A stretch of 5,553 nucleotides of DNA from Candidatus Lindowiibacteriota bacterium (lineage in GTDB: Bacteria; Lindowbacteria; 2-12-FULL-62-27), in the NCBI GenBank assembly GCA_023249255.1, contig JAHFCY010000215.1, positions 1 through 5,553 on the forward strand, in the 5' to 3' direction. Both the position numbers and the translations under genes were made by a program. Below the pieces are notes generated by a model. The model was given only the letters and a program-made list of their open reading frames with translations. It did not search any database and was not told the origin of the DNA. The stretch's first letter is position 1. Each line of letters opens with the position of its first letter. This document shows positions 1 through 5,553 of this stretch, in pieces.

Positions 1-1
1 C

Positions 2-526
2 GGCGGATTTCTTCACATCGCCAAGGATCAGCCGGAGGCGATTATTTTTGATTCGGCGACCGCCTCCCCGGAAGTTCCGGATCTGGACTTCAAAAAATAC
101 GAAAAGGCGTGGCCGGAACCGCTGACCGGCGGCTCCATCGAATCTTCGATCAACCCCGGATACTACCGGTCGGCGGGAGATGTGACGATCCGGGACGCGA
201 TCGAGACCGGCGTTTCGGTCATGGTGAACGGCGATCTGGTTCTTGAGGGGAAAGTGCTGATGCGGCTTCCTTTGTCCGCCGACACACCGCTTTTTATGGT
301 TGAAAAGAATCTGACGGGAAAACTTTCAGGCGCGCGGCTTCGCGGCGTCATCTACGTACAGGGCAAAGTGTCGTTAAAGGGCGAAGGTTTGATCACCGGA
401 ACGTTGATTGCGGACGACATTGAACTCTCCGACGGCGTGGTGGTGCAGTCCTTTGATGCGGTTCAGAACGAGGAACGTCCCACGGCAAGTTTCTGGACAC
501 GGAAGATCCGGCGAATCAGGAATTAG
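2..526 (+). CDS. C-terminal part of a beta-repeat protein, possibly pilus-associated (5' end outside window)
   Basis: The frame is open from the left edge to a TAG at 524-526, giving 174 visible residues; the GTG at 182 is probably internal because the same frame is open upstream of it. I do not firmly recognise the family. The last ~110 residues have a repeating pattern of short strands and glycine turns (GDLVLEGKV, GVIYVQGKVSLKGEGLITGTLIADDIELSDGVVV), as seen in beta-solenoid proteins. The run 'GVIYVQG...L.G...ITGTLIADDIEL..G' resembles the C-terminal domain of some PilX-like pilus assembly proteins and, more loosely, bactofilins. The segment before it contains a PLFMVEKNLTGKLSGARLRG stretch consistent with such a domain. 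The tail is basic (WTRKIRRIRN). No membrane segment or signal peptide is visible, but the N-terminus is missing. It converges on dnaJ with overlapping stop codons and shows no functional link to the chaperone operon. The reading frame is well supported; the function is a guess. Confidence 0.6.
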   Translation, partial: GGFLHIAKDQPEAIIFDSATASPEVPDLDFKKYEKAWPEPLTGGSIESSINPGYYRSAGDVTIRDAIETGVSVMVNGDLVLEGKVLMRLPLSADTPLFMVEKNLTGKLSGARLRGVIYVQGKVSLKGEGLITGTLIADDIELSDGVVVQSFDAVQNEERPTASFWTRKIRRIRN

Positions 527-1650
527 CCCAGCACGTCTTTGACTTTGCCGAAAAATCCTTTATTGGAACTGCGTATTTCCGCGATTTCATGGAGGAGTTG
601 TTTTTCCCGGCCCGATACATTTTTCGGAATTTCGACCGCCACCCGCACGAGGATGTCGCCGCGGCCGGATCTCTCAATAGACGGCAATCCCTTGCCCCGT
701 AGGCGAAGCATCGCGCCGTGCTGGGTCGCCGGCGGGATTTTGACCGACAGGATTTCGTTCGAAAGATCGGTGAGCTCAACTTCGGCGCCGAGGATGGCGT
801 CGATGTAGCTGACGGTGATTTCCTGGACCAGGTCGGTTCCGTGCCGTTCGAATCGGGGATCGGGCCGGACACACACACTGACATAGAGATCGCCCCGGTC
901 TCCTCCGGCGCTTCCGGCATCGCCCTCGTCCCTTAGCCTGAGCCTCATGCCGTCTTCAACGCCTGCCGGAATTTTCATGGCGATTTTCCGCCTGGCCCGC
1001 CGAACGCCGGCGCCCCGGCATTCCTGGCATGAGGATTTGAAAGAGGATCCGGCGCCGCCGCATTTGGGGCAGGTCGACGCAAAACTGAAAAATCCCTGCC
1101 GATAGGCGACCTGGCCCCGTCCCCCGCATTCGGAACATTCCCGTTCGCCGCTGCCGCCCATCCCCTTGCAGTCATCGCAAGGTTCCAGCCTGGAGATATC
1201 CAATGTTTTTTCCTGCATCTCAAGCACGTCGGCCATGTTGAGAGTGATTTCCAATTGCAAGTCGGCGCCGTCCCGGCCGCCGCGCCTGCGCCCGCCGGCG
1301 CCGCGCCTGGCGCCCTGCCCGAAAAAAATGTCAAAAATGCTGTCCGTCCCGCCCGCGCCGCGGCCGCCGAAAATTTCGGAAAAAATGTCTTCGAGGTTCG
1401 AATAGTCGACCTGCGGGCCCTGCGGTCCGAAGGCCTGATGGCCGAACTGGTCGTACTTCTGACGTTTCTGTGGATCGGTGAGGATCTGAAACGCCTCCGT
1501 CGCCTCCTTGAATTTCTCTTCGGCCGATTTGTCCCCCGGATTTTTGTCCGGATGGAATTTGAGCGCCTGCCGGCGATAGGCTTGCTTGATTTCGTCGGCC
1601 GTGGCGCTTTTGGTGACGCCCAGGACCTCGTAGTAATCACGCTTGGCCAT
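523..1650 (-). CDS. dnaJ: Chaperone protein DnaJ (Hsp40)
   Basis: This J-domain co-chaperone delivers unfolded clients to DnaK and stimulates its ATPase in the cytoplasm. The 375-residue length is normal for class I DnaJ and every domain is present. The J domain spans about residues 4-70, with HPD at 33-35. The Gly/Phe region spans about 71-128 and carries the DIF-type segments (DIFSEIFGG, SIFDIFFGQG). The zinc-binding domain has four complete CxxCxGxG motifs at 158-165, 172-179, 194-201 and 208-215, and is followed by the C-terminal substrate-binding domains to 375. The ATG start gives the canonical MAKRDYYEVLGV opening; a modest GAGG lies 8 bases upstream. It is the last gene of the operon, 78 bp after dnaK, with an AT-rich repeat in the gap. 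Its TAA overlaps the stop of the convergent gene on the other strand. All key residues are present and function should be standard. Confidence 0.98.
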   Translation of the reverse strand: MAKRDYYEVLGVTKSATADEIKQAYRRQALKFHPDKNPGDKSAEEKFKEATEAFQILTDPQKRQKYDQFGHQAFGPQGPQVDYSNLEDIFSEIFGGRGAGGTDSIFDIFFGQGARRGAGGRRRGGRDGADLQLEITLNMADVLEMQEKTLDISRLEPCDDCKGMGGSGERECSECGGRGQVAYRQGFFSFASTCPKCGGAGSSFKSSCQECRGAGVRRARRKIAMKIPAGVEDGMRLRLRDEGDAGSAGGDRGDLYVSVCVRPDPRFERHGTDLVQEITVSYIDAILGAEVELTDLSNEILSVKIPPATQHGAMLRLRGKGLPSIERSGRGDILVRVAVEIPKNVSGREKQLLHEIAEIRSSNKGFFGKVKDVLG

Positions 1651-1668
1651 CAGGCCGGCCTCGCTCGC

Positions 1669-1692
1669 ATTGGAAATTGGAAATTGGAAATT
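1669..1692. repeat. 7-bp tandem repeat in the dnaK-dnaJ gap
   Basis: The unit ATTGGAA occurs three times head to tail (1669-1675, 1676-1682, 1683-1689), followed by a partial ATT. It is strikingly AT-rich within a GC-rich operon, lies wholly between genes and merges with the inverted repeat to its right. It may be a slippage-prone simple repeat or a copy of a dispersed intergenic element; one window cannot decide. Confidence 0.9.
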
Positions 1693-1710
1693 TTAAAATG
1701 TAAATTTCCA
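1685..1710. repeat. Inverted repeat between dnaK and dnaJ, possible mRNA hairpin
   Basis: The arms TGGAAATTT (1685-1693) and AAATTTCCA (1702-1710) are perfectly complementary over 9 bp and flank an 8-base loop. On the operon (minus) strand the GGAAATT arm could also pair with either of the other AATTTCC copies in the adjacent tandem repeat, so several hairpin registers are possible. The stem is AT-rich and weak, with no strong G+C core and no clear U-tract, so it does not look like an efficient intrinsic terminator. A role in mRNA processing or in lowering dnaJ output relative to dnaK is inference only. Confidence 0.7.
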
Positions 1711-1728
1711 TAATTGAGGAATGTCGAT

Positions 1729-3651
1729 CTACTTGTCATCGACAACCTTGAAGTCGGCGTCGACGGCGCCGGCCTTGCCTTCTGCCTTGCCGTCCGCCGC
1801 TTTGCCTGCGCCACCGGCCGCCGCGGCCGCGGCCTCTTTCTGCGCGGCTTCGTAGACTTTCTCGCCGAGCTTCTGGCTGGCCTGCGCGAGATGGTCAATG
1901 GCCTTGCGGATGTCCTCCTGGGACGTTCCGGCGTCTTTGGCCTTTTTCAGGTCTTCGATGGCCGATTCGATCTTCTTTTTCTCGGACTCGTCGAGTTTAT
2001 CCCCGTATTCCCGGAGCGCCTTTTCGCTTGAATAGATCAGCGTGTCGGCCTGATTCTTCGCCTCGATCAACTCTCTCTGTTTTTTGTCCTCCTCCGCGTG
2101 GGCCTCGGCGTCCTTGCGCATCTTCTCCACGTCTTCCTTGCTGACGTTGGAGCTGGCGGTGATGGTAATGCGCTGTTCCTTGCCTGTACCCTTATCCTTG
2201 GCCGAAACGGTGAGAATGCCGTTGGCGTCGATGTTGAACGTCACCTCGACCTGCGGAATTCCGCGTGGAGCCGGGGGAATGCCGTCAAGATGGAACCGCC
2301 CCAGAATCTTGTTGTCTGACGACCGTGCCCGTTCGCCCTGCAGGACAACGATCTCGACACTGGGCTGGCTGTCGGCCGCTGTCGAGAAGACTTCCGTCTT
2401 GCCCGACGGAATGGTGGTGTTGCGTTCAATCAGTCTGGTCATGACCCCGCCAAGGGTCTCAACGCCGAGCGACAAAGGCGTCACGTCCAGAAGCAAAATG
2501 TCCGTGACGGATTTGTCCTCACCCCCGAGGATGGCGCCCTGAACCGCCGCGCCGACTGCCACGACTTCGTCCGGATTCACGCTCTGATTGGGCGTTTTGC
2601 CGAAAAATTCCATGACCGCCTTCTGGATTGCCGGGATCCGGGTTGACCCGCCGACCAGCACCACTTCGTCGATATCCTTGATGGCGATGCCGGAGTCCTT
2701 GACCGCCTGTTTTGTCGGGCCGATGCTGCGCGCGATCAATTCCTGGATCAGGGATTCGAACTTGGCCCGCGTCAATTTTGCGATGAGGTGTTTCGGTCCG
2801 GTCGCGTCCGCCGTGATGAAGGGCAGATTGATTTCGGTTTCCATCGTCGTCGAAAGCTCAATCTTGGCGCGTTCGGCCGCCTCGCGCAGGCGCTGGAGCG
2901 CCATGCGGTCGTTGCGAAGGTCGATTCCATTTTCTTTTTTGAATTCGTCGGCGACATGGTCCACGATCCGCACGTCGATGTCGTCCCCGCCAAGGTGCGT
3001 GTCTCCATTGGTCGACTTCACCTGAACCACGCCCGCGCCGATTTCCAGAATGGAAATGTCGAATGTGCCGCCGCCGAAATCATACACGGCGATTTTTTGG
3101 TCGTCCTTTTTATCCATGCCATAGGCCAGCGCCGCCGCCGTCGGCTCGTTGACGATCCGGATGACGTCGAGTCCCGCGATCGCCCCGGCGTCCTTGGTGG
3201 CCTGTCTCTGGGAATCGTTGAAATAGGCCGGGACGGTGATGACGGCTTTCGTCACCGACTCCCCAAGAAACGCCTCCGCGTCCTTTTTGAGTTTCATGAG
3301 AACCCGCGCGGAAATTTCCGGCGGCGTGTAGGGTTTCCCCGCCACCTCCACGACAGCCGAGCCTTCCTTCCCCGCCAAAACCTTGTAGGGGACGCGCTTC
3401 ACCTCGTCCTCTACCTCGCCGCGCATCCGGCCCATGAATCGTTTGATCGAATAGATCGTGCGTTCCGGATGCGTCACGGACTGACGTTTGGCGATGGCCC
3501 CGACCAGAAGGTCCCCGCCGGGAGAAAATCCGACCACGGAAGGCGTCGTTCGGGCGCCCTCTGCGTTCGCGATGACTTTGGGTTCGCCGTGATCGACGTA
3601 TGCGACGCATGAATTGGTTGTTCCCAGATCGATACCAATAATTTTAGCCAT
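1729..3651 (-). CDS. dnaK: Chaperone protein DnaK (Hsp70)
   Basis: This cytoplasmic ATP-dependent chaperone cycles with DnaJ and GrpE. At 640 residues it is full length for bacterial DnaK. The nucleotide-binding domain (about 1-385) shows the phosphate-1 loop [13 protein letters not shown] near 6-18, Lys70 in SIKRFMGR, the [17 protein letters not shown] block near 140-156, [11 protein letters not shown] near 168-178, [10 protein letters not shown] (191-200, with the conserved Thr196) and [11 protein letters not shown] near 333-343. The interdomain linker [11 protein letters not shown] ends at residue 396. The beta substrate-binding domain and alpha-helical lid follow. The tail is Ala/Gly/Lys-rich (about 603-628) and ends in acidic DFKVVDDK, in place of the EEVKDKK-like end of the E. 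coli protein. The position matching E. coli Met404 of the substrate arch is Leu400, a common variant, while the Ala429 equivalent is kept. The ATG overlaps the end of grpE by 8 bp (ATGGCTAA), suggesting translational coupling; AGAGG lies 9 bases upstream. Confidence 0.99.
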   Translation of the reverse strand: MAKIIGIDLGTTNSCVAYVDHGEPKVIANAEGARTTPSVVGFSPGGDLLVGAIAKRQSVTHPERTIYSIKRFMGRMRGEVEDEVKRVPYKVLAGKEGSAVVEVAGKPYTPPEISARVLMKLKKDAEAFLGESVTKAVITVPAYFNDSQRQATKDAGAIAGLDVIRIVNEPTAAALAYGMDKKDDQKIAVYDFGGGTFDISILEIGAGVVQVKSTNGDTHLGGDDIDVRIVDHVADEFKKENGIDLRNDRMALQRLREAAERAKIELSTTMETEINLPFITADATGPKHLIAKLTRAKFESLIQELIARSIGPTKQAVKDSGIAIKDIDEVVLVGGSTRIPAIQKAVMEFFGKTPNQSVNPDEVVAVGAAVQGAILGGEDKSVTDILLLDVTPLSLGVETLGGVMTRLIERNTTIPSGKTEVFSTAADSQPSVEIVVLQGERARSSDNKILGRFHLDGIPPAPRGIPQVEVTFNIDANGILTVSAKDKGTGKEQRITITASSNVSKEDVEKMRKDAEAHAEEDKKQRELIEAKNQADTLIYSSEKALREYGDKLDESEKKKIESAIEDLKKAKDAGTSQEDIRKAIDHLAQASQKLGEKVYEAAQKEAAAAAAGGAGKAADGKAEGKAGAVDADFKVVDDK

Positions 3652-4252
3652 GACCTTTCACCTCTTTTTGATCCAACTCGCTCAAGTCCGGCGGCATTCC
3701 GACTTTCACCCGCGCGGGGCGAAGGAGTCTTCCGTCCAGCCGATAGCCCATCTGAAGAACTTGAAGAACCATCGGGGACTTCAGTCCCGGAACCTCCTCG
3801 GTCATCACCGCTTCCTGCTCGCCCGGATGAAATTCCGCGTCGGCCGGAATGTCGATGACCGAAAGACCCATGCTCTCCAGGGTTGACAGCATCTGCCGGC
3901 CAATTGCGCGGTAGCCGTCCACATATGTTTTTTGGGCGTCGTCCGAAACATTTGCCGCCGCCTCGGCCGCCAGATCAAATCCGTCGACGATGGGCAGCAT
4001 TCTTGAAACCAGACGCTCTTTCAACGCCGCTACCGCATCTTCCCGTTCCTTCGCCGCCCTCCGCCTGTAATTCTCCAATTCCGCCGCCGCCCGGTATGCC
4101 AGATCCTTGAATTTCTCCATCTCCGCTCGAAGTTCCGCCGATTGATCCGCTGACGGCGCCGCCTCGGATGGATCGTTGACCTGCGCGTCTTGCACCGGCC
4201 CCGGGCTTTGCGGATTCGGCGGCGTGTCCTTCGCGTCCCCAACGACTTTCAT
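3644..4252 (-). CDS. grpE: Nucleotide exchange factor GrpE
   Basis: This is the cytoplasmic dimeric cofactor that releases ADP from DnaK, and in many bacteria it acts as a thermosensor. Its 202 residues are typical. Residues 1-38 are a low-complexity, Pro/Asp-rich disordered tail. Residues about 39-125 form the long helical, coiled-coil part, including the [16 protein letters not shown] block that is highly typical of GrpE. Residues about 135-188 form the C-terminal beta domain that contacts DnaK, ending in [18 protein letters not shown]. The first half of the family signature is atypical: FHPGEQEAV replaces the usual F-N/D-P-x-x-H/M-x-A-V. The ATG lies 3 bp after the hrcA stop and has a strong GGAGG Shine-Dalgarno inside the hrcA end, so the two are probably translationally coupled. 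Its own stop lies inside the start of dnaK. Identification is firm from sequence and context. Confidence 0.97.
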   Translation of the reverse strand: MKVVGDAKDTPPNPQSPGPVQDAQVNDPSEAAPSADQSAELRAEMEKFKDLAYRAAAELENYRRRAAKEREDAVAALKERLVSRMLPIVDGFDLAAEAAANVSDDAQKTYVDGYRAIGRQMLSTLESMGLSVIDIPADAEFHPGEQEAVMTEEVPGLKSPMVLQVLQMGYRLDGRLLRPARVKVGMPPDLSELDQKEVKGHG

Positions 4253-4255
4253 CCC

Positions 4256-5023
4256 TCATCCTCCGATCAGCCGGCGAACCGCCGCGTTCATCGCGTCCTT
4301 GATCGCCGCCACCGTCGCGATCAGGCGGCCGTACGGCATCCGTTTTGGCCCCACGATACAGACGGTTCCCTGAACGTTGTCGTTGACCTGATAGCTGGCC
4401 TTGATGACCCCGAACTCGGCCAGCGCCGGCAAATTGAGTTCGCGGCCCAGCTTGACGTCCACTTCGTCTCCCGCCACATCCGTCGACCGGAAGACTTCGC
4501 CGATGTTTTCGGGTTCTTCGAGAACGCGCATGGCCTCCTTCAAGGTGATGATGTTCTTGAAATCAGGTTTGTCGAGCATGAGCGACATCCGGCTGATTTC
4601 AAAATGTTGCTGGTCCGGATGCCCCACCACCGCCGTGTGGCTGGACAGCGCCGAAAGAATCCGCGCGGTTTTCTGGAGGATGTCGTCCAGGGTGGACATT
4701 TTTTGCTCGTACTCCCGCTGGATCCGTTCCCGATGTTTTTGCGCCACGTCCTGAATCCGCAGCAGTTCGTTGAGGTAATAGCGGTACCCCTTGTCCGTCG
4801 GCACCCGCCCCGCCGACGTGTGGGGCTGTTCGAGAAATCCCCACTCCTCCAGGTCCGAGCAGATGTTGCGAACCGTTGCCGGAGACATGTCATAGTCGAA
4901 AGCCTTGGAGATGGTCCGGGACCCGACCGCCTCGGTGTCGAGGATGAATTTGTGGATCGTATAGTAGAGGATTTTCCTCTCTCGATCCGTCAGATCATGA
5001 ATTCTCTCCGGTTTGGATCTCAC
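4256..5023 (-). CDS. hrcA: Heat-inducible transcription repressor HrcA, internally shortened
   Basis: HrcA binds CIRCE operators and represses chaperone genes; it is kept active by GroEL and loses activity on heat shock. Residues about 9-75 form the winged helix, with SPATVRNICSDLEEWGFLEQ and the hallmark PHTSAGRVPTDKGYRYY (67-83). Residues about 88-125 look like the usual helical linker. The C-terminus keeps the family end: LMLDKPDF (148-155, matching the usual S-x-L-L-D-x-P-E-F) and VQGTVCIVGPKRMPYGRLI (217-235). At 255 residues it is about 88 short of the usual ~340. The missing block falls between HTAVVGHP (129-136) and HFEISRMS (140-147), where typical HrcA has part of the GAF-like domain and the inserted dimerisation domain. 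The frame is intact, so this is not an obvious pseudogene. The start is GTG at 5023: it has a strong AAGGAGGG upstream, and the frame meets a stop at 5066-5068 with no better start between. It is the first gene of the operon and surely autoregulated through the CIRCE at its own promoter. Confidence 0.95.
   Translation of the reverse strand: MRSKPERIHDLTDRERKILYYTIHKFILDTEAVGSRTISKAFDYDMSPATVRNICSDLEEWGFLEQPHTSAGRVPTDKGYRYYLNELLRIQDVAQKHRERIQREYEQKMSTLDDILQKTARILSALSSHTAVVGHPDQQHFEISRMSLMLDKPDFKNIITLKEAMRVLEEPENIGEVFRSTDVAGDEVDVKLGRELNLPALAEFGVIKASYQVNDNVQGTVCIVGPKRMPYGRLIATVAAIKDAMNAAVRRLIGG
4260..4264 (-). promoter_or_regulatory. Shine-Dalgarno of grpE inside the end of hrcA
   Basis: GGAGG on the minus strand lies 7 bases before the grpE ATG. 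It is part of the last two sense codons of hrcA (Gly-Gly before TGA). This placement supports the grpE start and translational coupling between the two genes. Confidence 0.85.
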
Positions 5024-5028
5024 GACAG

Positions 5029-5036
5029 CCCTCCTT
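5029..5036 (-). promoter_or_regulatory. Shine-Dalgarno deciding the GTG start of hrcA
   Basis: AAGGAGGG on the minus strand ends 6 bases before GTG at 5023. It is near-perfectly complementary to the 16S rRNA anti-Shine-Dalgarno. It lies between the CIRCE operator and the start codon and settles the choice of the non-ATG start. Confidence 0.88.
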
Positions 5037-5042
5037 CGGACT

Positions 5043-5069
5043 TTAGCACTCCTCGATTGAGAGTGCTAA
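5043..5069. promoter_or_regulatory. CIRCE operator (HrcA binding site), perfect consensus
   Basis: The arms TTAGCACTC (5043-5051) and GAGTGCTAA (5061-5069) are separated by exactly 9 bases. This matches the CIRCE consensus TTAGCACTC-N9-GAGTGCTAA at all 18 arm positions. It lies 19 bp upstream of the hrcA GTG and just downstream of the predicted -10 box, so bound HrcA would cover the transcription start. The transcribed arms could also form a hairpin in the 5' leader. Confidence 0.99.
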
Positions 5070-5074
5070 TACAT

Positions 5075-5103
5075 ATTAACACGCATACCGGAGCGGATGT
5101 CAA
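5075..5103 (-). promoter_or_regulatory. Sigma-70-type promoter of the hrcA-grpE-dnaK-dnaJ operon
   Basis: On the minus strand a consensus -35 box TTGACA (5103-5098) is followed after 17 bp by GTTAAT (5080-5075), a 4-of-6 match to TATAAT. TAATAT (5078-5073) is an alternative -10 with a less favourable 19-bp spacer. Transcription would begin at the upstream edge of CIRCE, the standard arrangement for HrcA-repressed housekeeping promoters. No sigma-32-like heat-shock promoter is apparent. Confidence 0.8.
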
Positions 5104-5110
5104 GTCAGGG

Positions 5111-5148
5111 GCCTGTCCCGGCAGATGTGAAGCGCCTGCCTGTCCGGC
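5111..5148. repeat. Imperfect direct repeat upstream of the operon promoter
   Basis: GCCTGTCCCGGC (5111-5122) recurs as GCCTGTCCGGC (5138-5148), differing by one inserted C, with starts 27 bp apart. A weak 5-bp inverted repeat, GGCAG/CTGCC (5120-5124 and 5136-5140), lies across it. The element sits between the -35 box and the end of the upstream gene. It may be chance in GC-rich DNA, or a remnant of a regulator site or terminator stem; no T-tract follows. Confidence 0.45.
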
Positions 5149-5153
5149 GAGGA

Positions 5154-5553
5154 TCAGAAGGTGCCCGGCTCCACGAAACCGGCTTCGGTGCCGTCAGGGT
5201 TGTATCGGACGGATCCCAGGACTACGCCGCGGATGGGGGGACGGTCGCGGACGGGTGTAAGGACGCGGATTTTCCGATTTTGGAAATCGAATTGTTCGAT
5301 GGTTCCCATGCCGACGCAGTGCTGTTTTTCGTCGAGGAGGCCCACCAGGACGCTTTTCTCAACGCCACTGACCAGGATGCGCAGAGCCGGGCCGAAATTT
5401 TTGACCATGTGCGCGCGCTCCTTGTCACTGAGAGGCTTTCGGACCACCAGGAGCGTTCCCTCGTAGGCCGGGAGTCTCTCGGCCCAGAGGACGGCCGGAT
5501 GGTTGACGACCAGAGGCTGGCCGCTGAAGAGATATCCACGGTAGAGGTTGATC
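5154..5553 (-). CDS. C-terminal part of a Clp1/Grc3-like polynucleotide 5'-kinase (5' end outside window)
   Basis: The minus-strand frame is open from the right edge to a TGA at 5156-5154, giving 133 visible residues; the GTG at 5447 is an internal codon because the frame continues upstream. The segment VEKSVLVGLLDEKQHCVGMGTIEQFDFQNRK, followed by IRVLTPVRDRPPIRGVVLGSVRYN, resembles the C-terminal domain of Clp1/Grc3-type polynucleotide kinases: a hydrophobic 'VGLLD..g...G.G.i..iDf....i.vlTPv' run ending in 'i.lGsvr'. In that family the ATP-binding P-loop lies in the N-terminal half, which is not visible, so the assignment rests on this C-terminal resemblance alone. Members phosphorylate 5'-hydroxyl ends of RNA or DNA; the bacterial members are little studied. 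The gene reads in the same direction as the heat-shock operon and ends 50 bp before its -35 box with no visible terminator, so read-through into hrcA is possible. Confidence 0.6.
   Translation of the reverse strand, partial: INLYRGYLFSGQPLVVNHPAVLWAERLPAYEGTLLVVRKPLSDKERAHMVKNFGPALRILVSGVEKSVLVGLLDEKQHCVGMGTIEQFDFQNRKIRVLTPVRDRPPIRGVVLGSVRYNPDGTEAGFVEPGTF

Noticed and set aside
975-1640. A 221-codon minus-strand ORF inside dnaJ in another frame
   Set aside because: It overlaps the fully conserved DnaJ frame and is of low-complexity Arg/Pro/Ala/Ser composition; a frame shadow.
1685-1710. Intrinsic terminator separating dnaK from dnaJ
   Set aside because: The stem is almost all A-T with two G-C pairs and lacks a proper U-tract; it would be too weak to terminate efficiently.
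2788-3612. A 274-codon plus-strand ORF antisense to dnaK
   Set aside because: Long antisense ORFs over dnaK are a known artefact of its codon use. There is no family resemblance, and the composition is that of a shadow frame.
3975-4259. Alternative grpE-region start at the ATGA that overlaps the hrcA stop
   Set aside because: That ATG opens a different frame giving a Gly/Arg-rich protein unlike anything known; the ATG at 4252 gives the true GrpE frame.
5111-5148. Possible intrinsic terminator for the right-hand gene
   Set aside because: The only stem found is 5 bp with an 11-base loop and no T-tract follows on the minus strand, so it does not qualify.
4190-5260. A 356-codon plus-strand ORF antisense to grpE and hrcA
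   Set aside because: It runs through the CIRCE operator and promoter, opposes two certain genes, has no recognisable domain, and is rich in Arg/Pro/His as expected for the shadow frame of GC-rich coding DNA.
1-5553. CRISPR array, tRNA or rRNA gene, insertion sequence or prophage remnant
   Set aside because: No regularly spaced long repeats, cloverleaf sequence, rRNA segment, transposase motif or terminal inverted repeats were seen; the window is almost fully coding with ordinary genes.

Overview
The window holds a complete HrcA/CIRCE-type heat-shock operon, read on the minus strand in the order hrcA - grpE - dnaK - dnaJ (5023 down to 523). It is flanked by two genes cut by the window edges. 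A perfect CIRCE operator (5043-5069) and a sigma-70-like promoter with a consensus TTGACA -35 box (5075-5103) sit just upstream of hrcA. The most natural reading is one heat-inducible transcript: its first product (HrcA) represses the operon and the other three form the DnaK chaperone machine (Hsp70, its nucleotide-exchange factor GrpE and its J-domain co-chaperone DnaJ).

Layout, left to right. 2-526 (+) is the 3' end of a gene for a protein with a repetitive beta-rich C-terminus, resembling pilus-associated or bactofilin-like beta-solenoid proteins; its function is uncertain. It converges on dnaJ (523-1650, -) and the two stop codons overlap by 4 bp. dnaJ and dnaK (1729-3651, -) are separated by a 78-bp AT-rich gap with a 7-bp tandem repeat and an inverted repeat. 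dnaK overlaps grpE (3644-4252, -) by 8 bp. grpE lies 3 bp after the stop of hrcA (4256-5023, -), and its Shine-Dalgarno is inside the hrcA end. Right of the promoter, 5154-5553 (-) is the 3' end of a gene whose product resembles the C-terminus of Clp1/Grc3-type polynucleotide 5'-kinases.

The organism is a bacterium with GC-rich coding DNA that controls its dnaK operon by HrcA/CIRCE rather than by the sigma-32 system of enteric bacteria. Gene order is the classic one of Firmicutes and many other phyla. The GC-rich codon use and the unusually short HrcA fit an uncultured or deep-branching lineage, but the phylum cannot be fixed from this window.

Nothing here is clearly a new biological system. 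The points most worth a second look are: HrcA is about 88 residues shorter than usual, apparently by clean loss of an internal block that would include the dimerisation insert; the AT-rich repeat between dnaK and dnaJ could form alternative hairpins in the mRNA; and the operon runs straight into a convergent gene with no visible terminator. No stretch longer than 300 bp lacks a gene; the longest gap is the 130-bp hrcA regulatory region.
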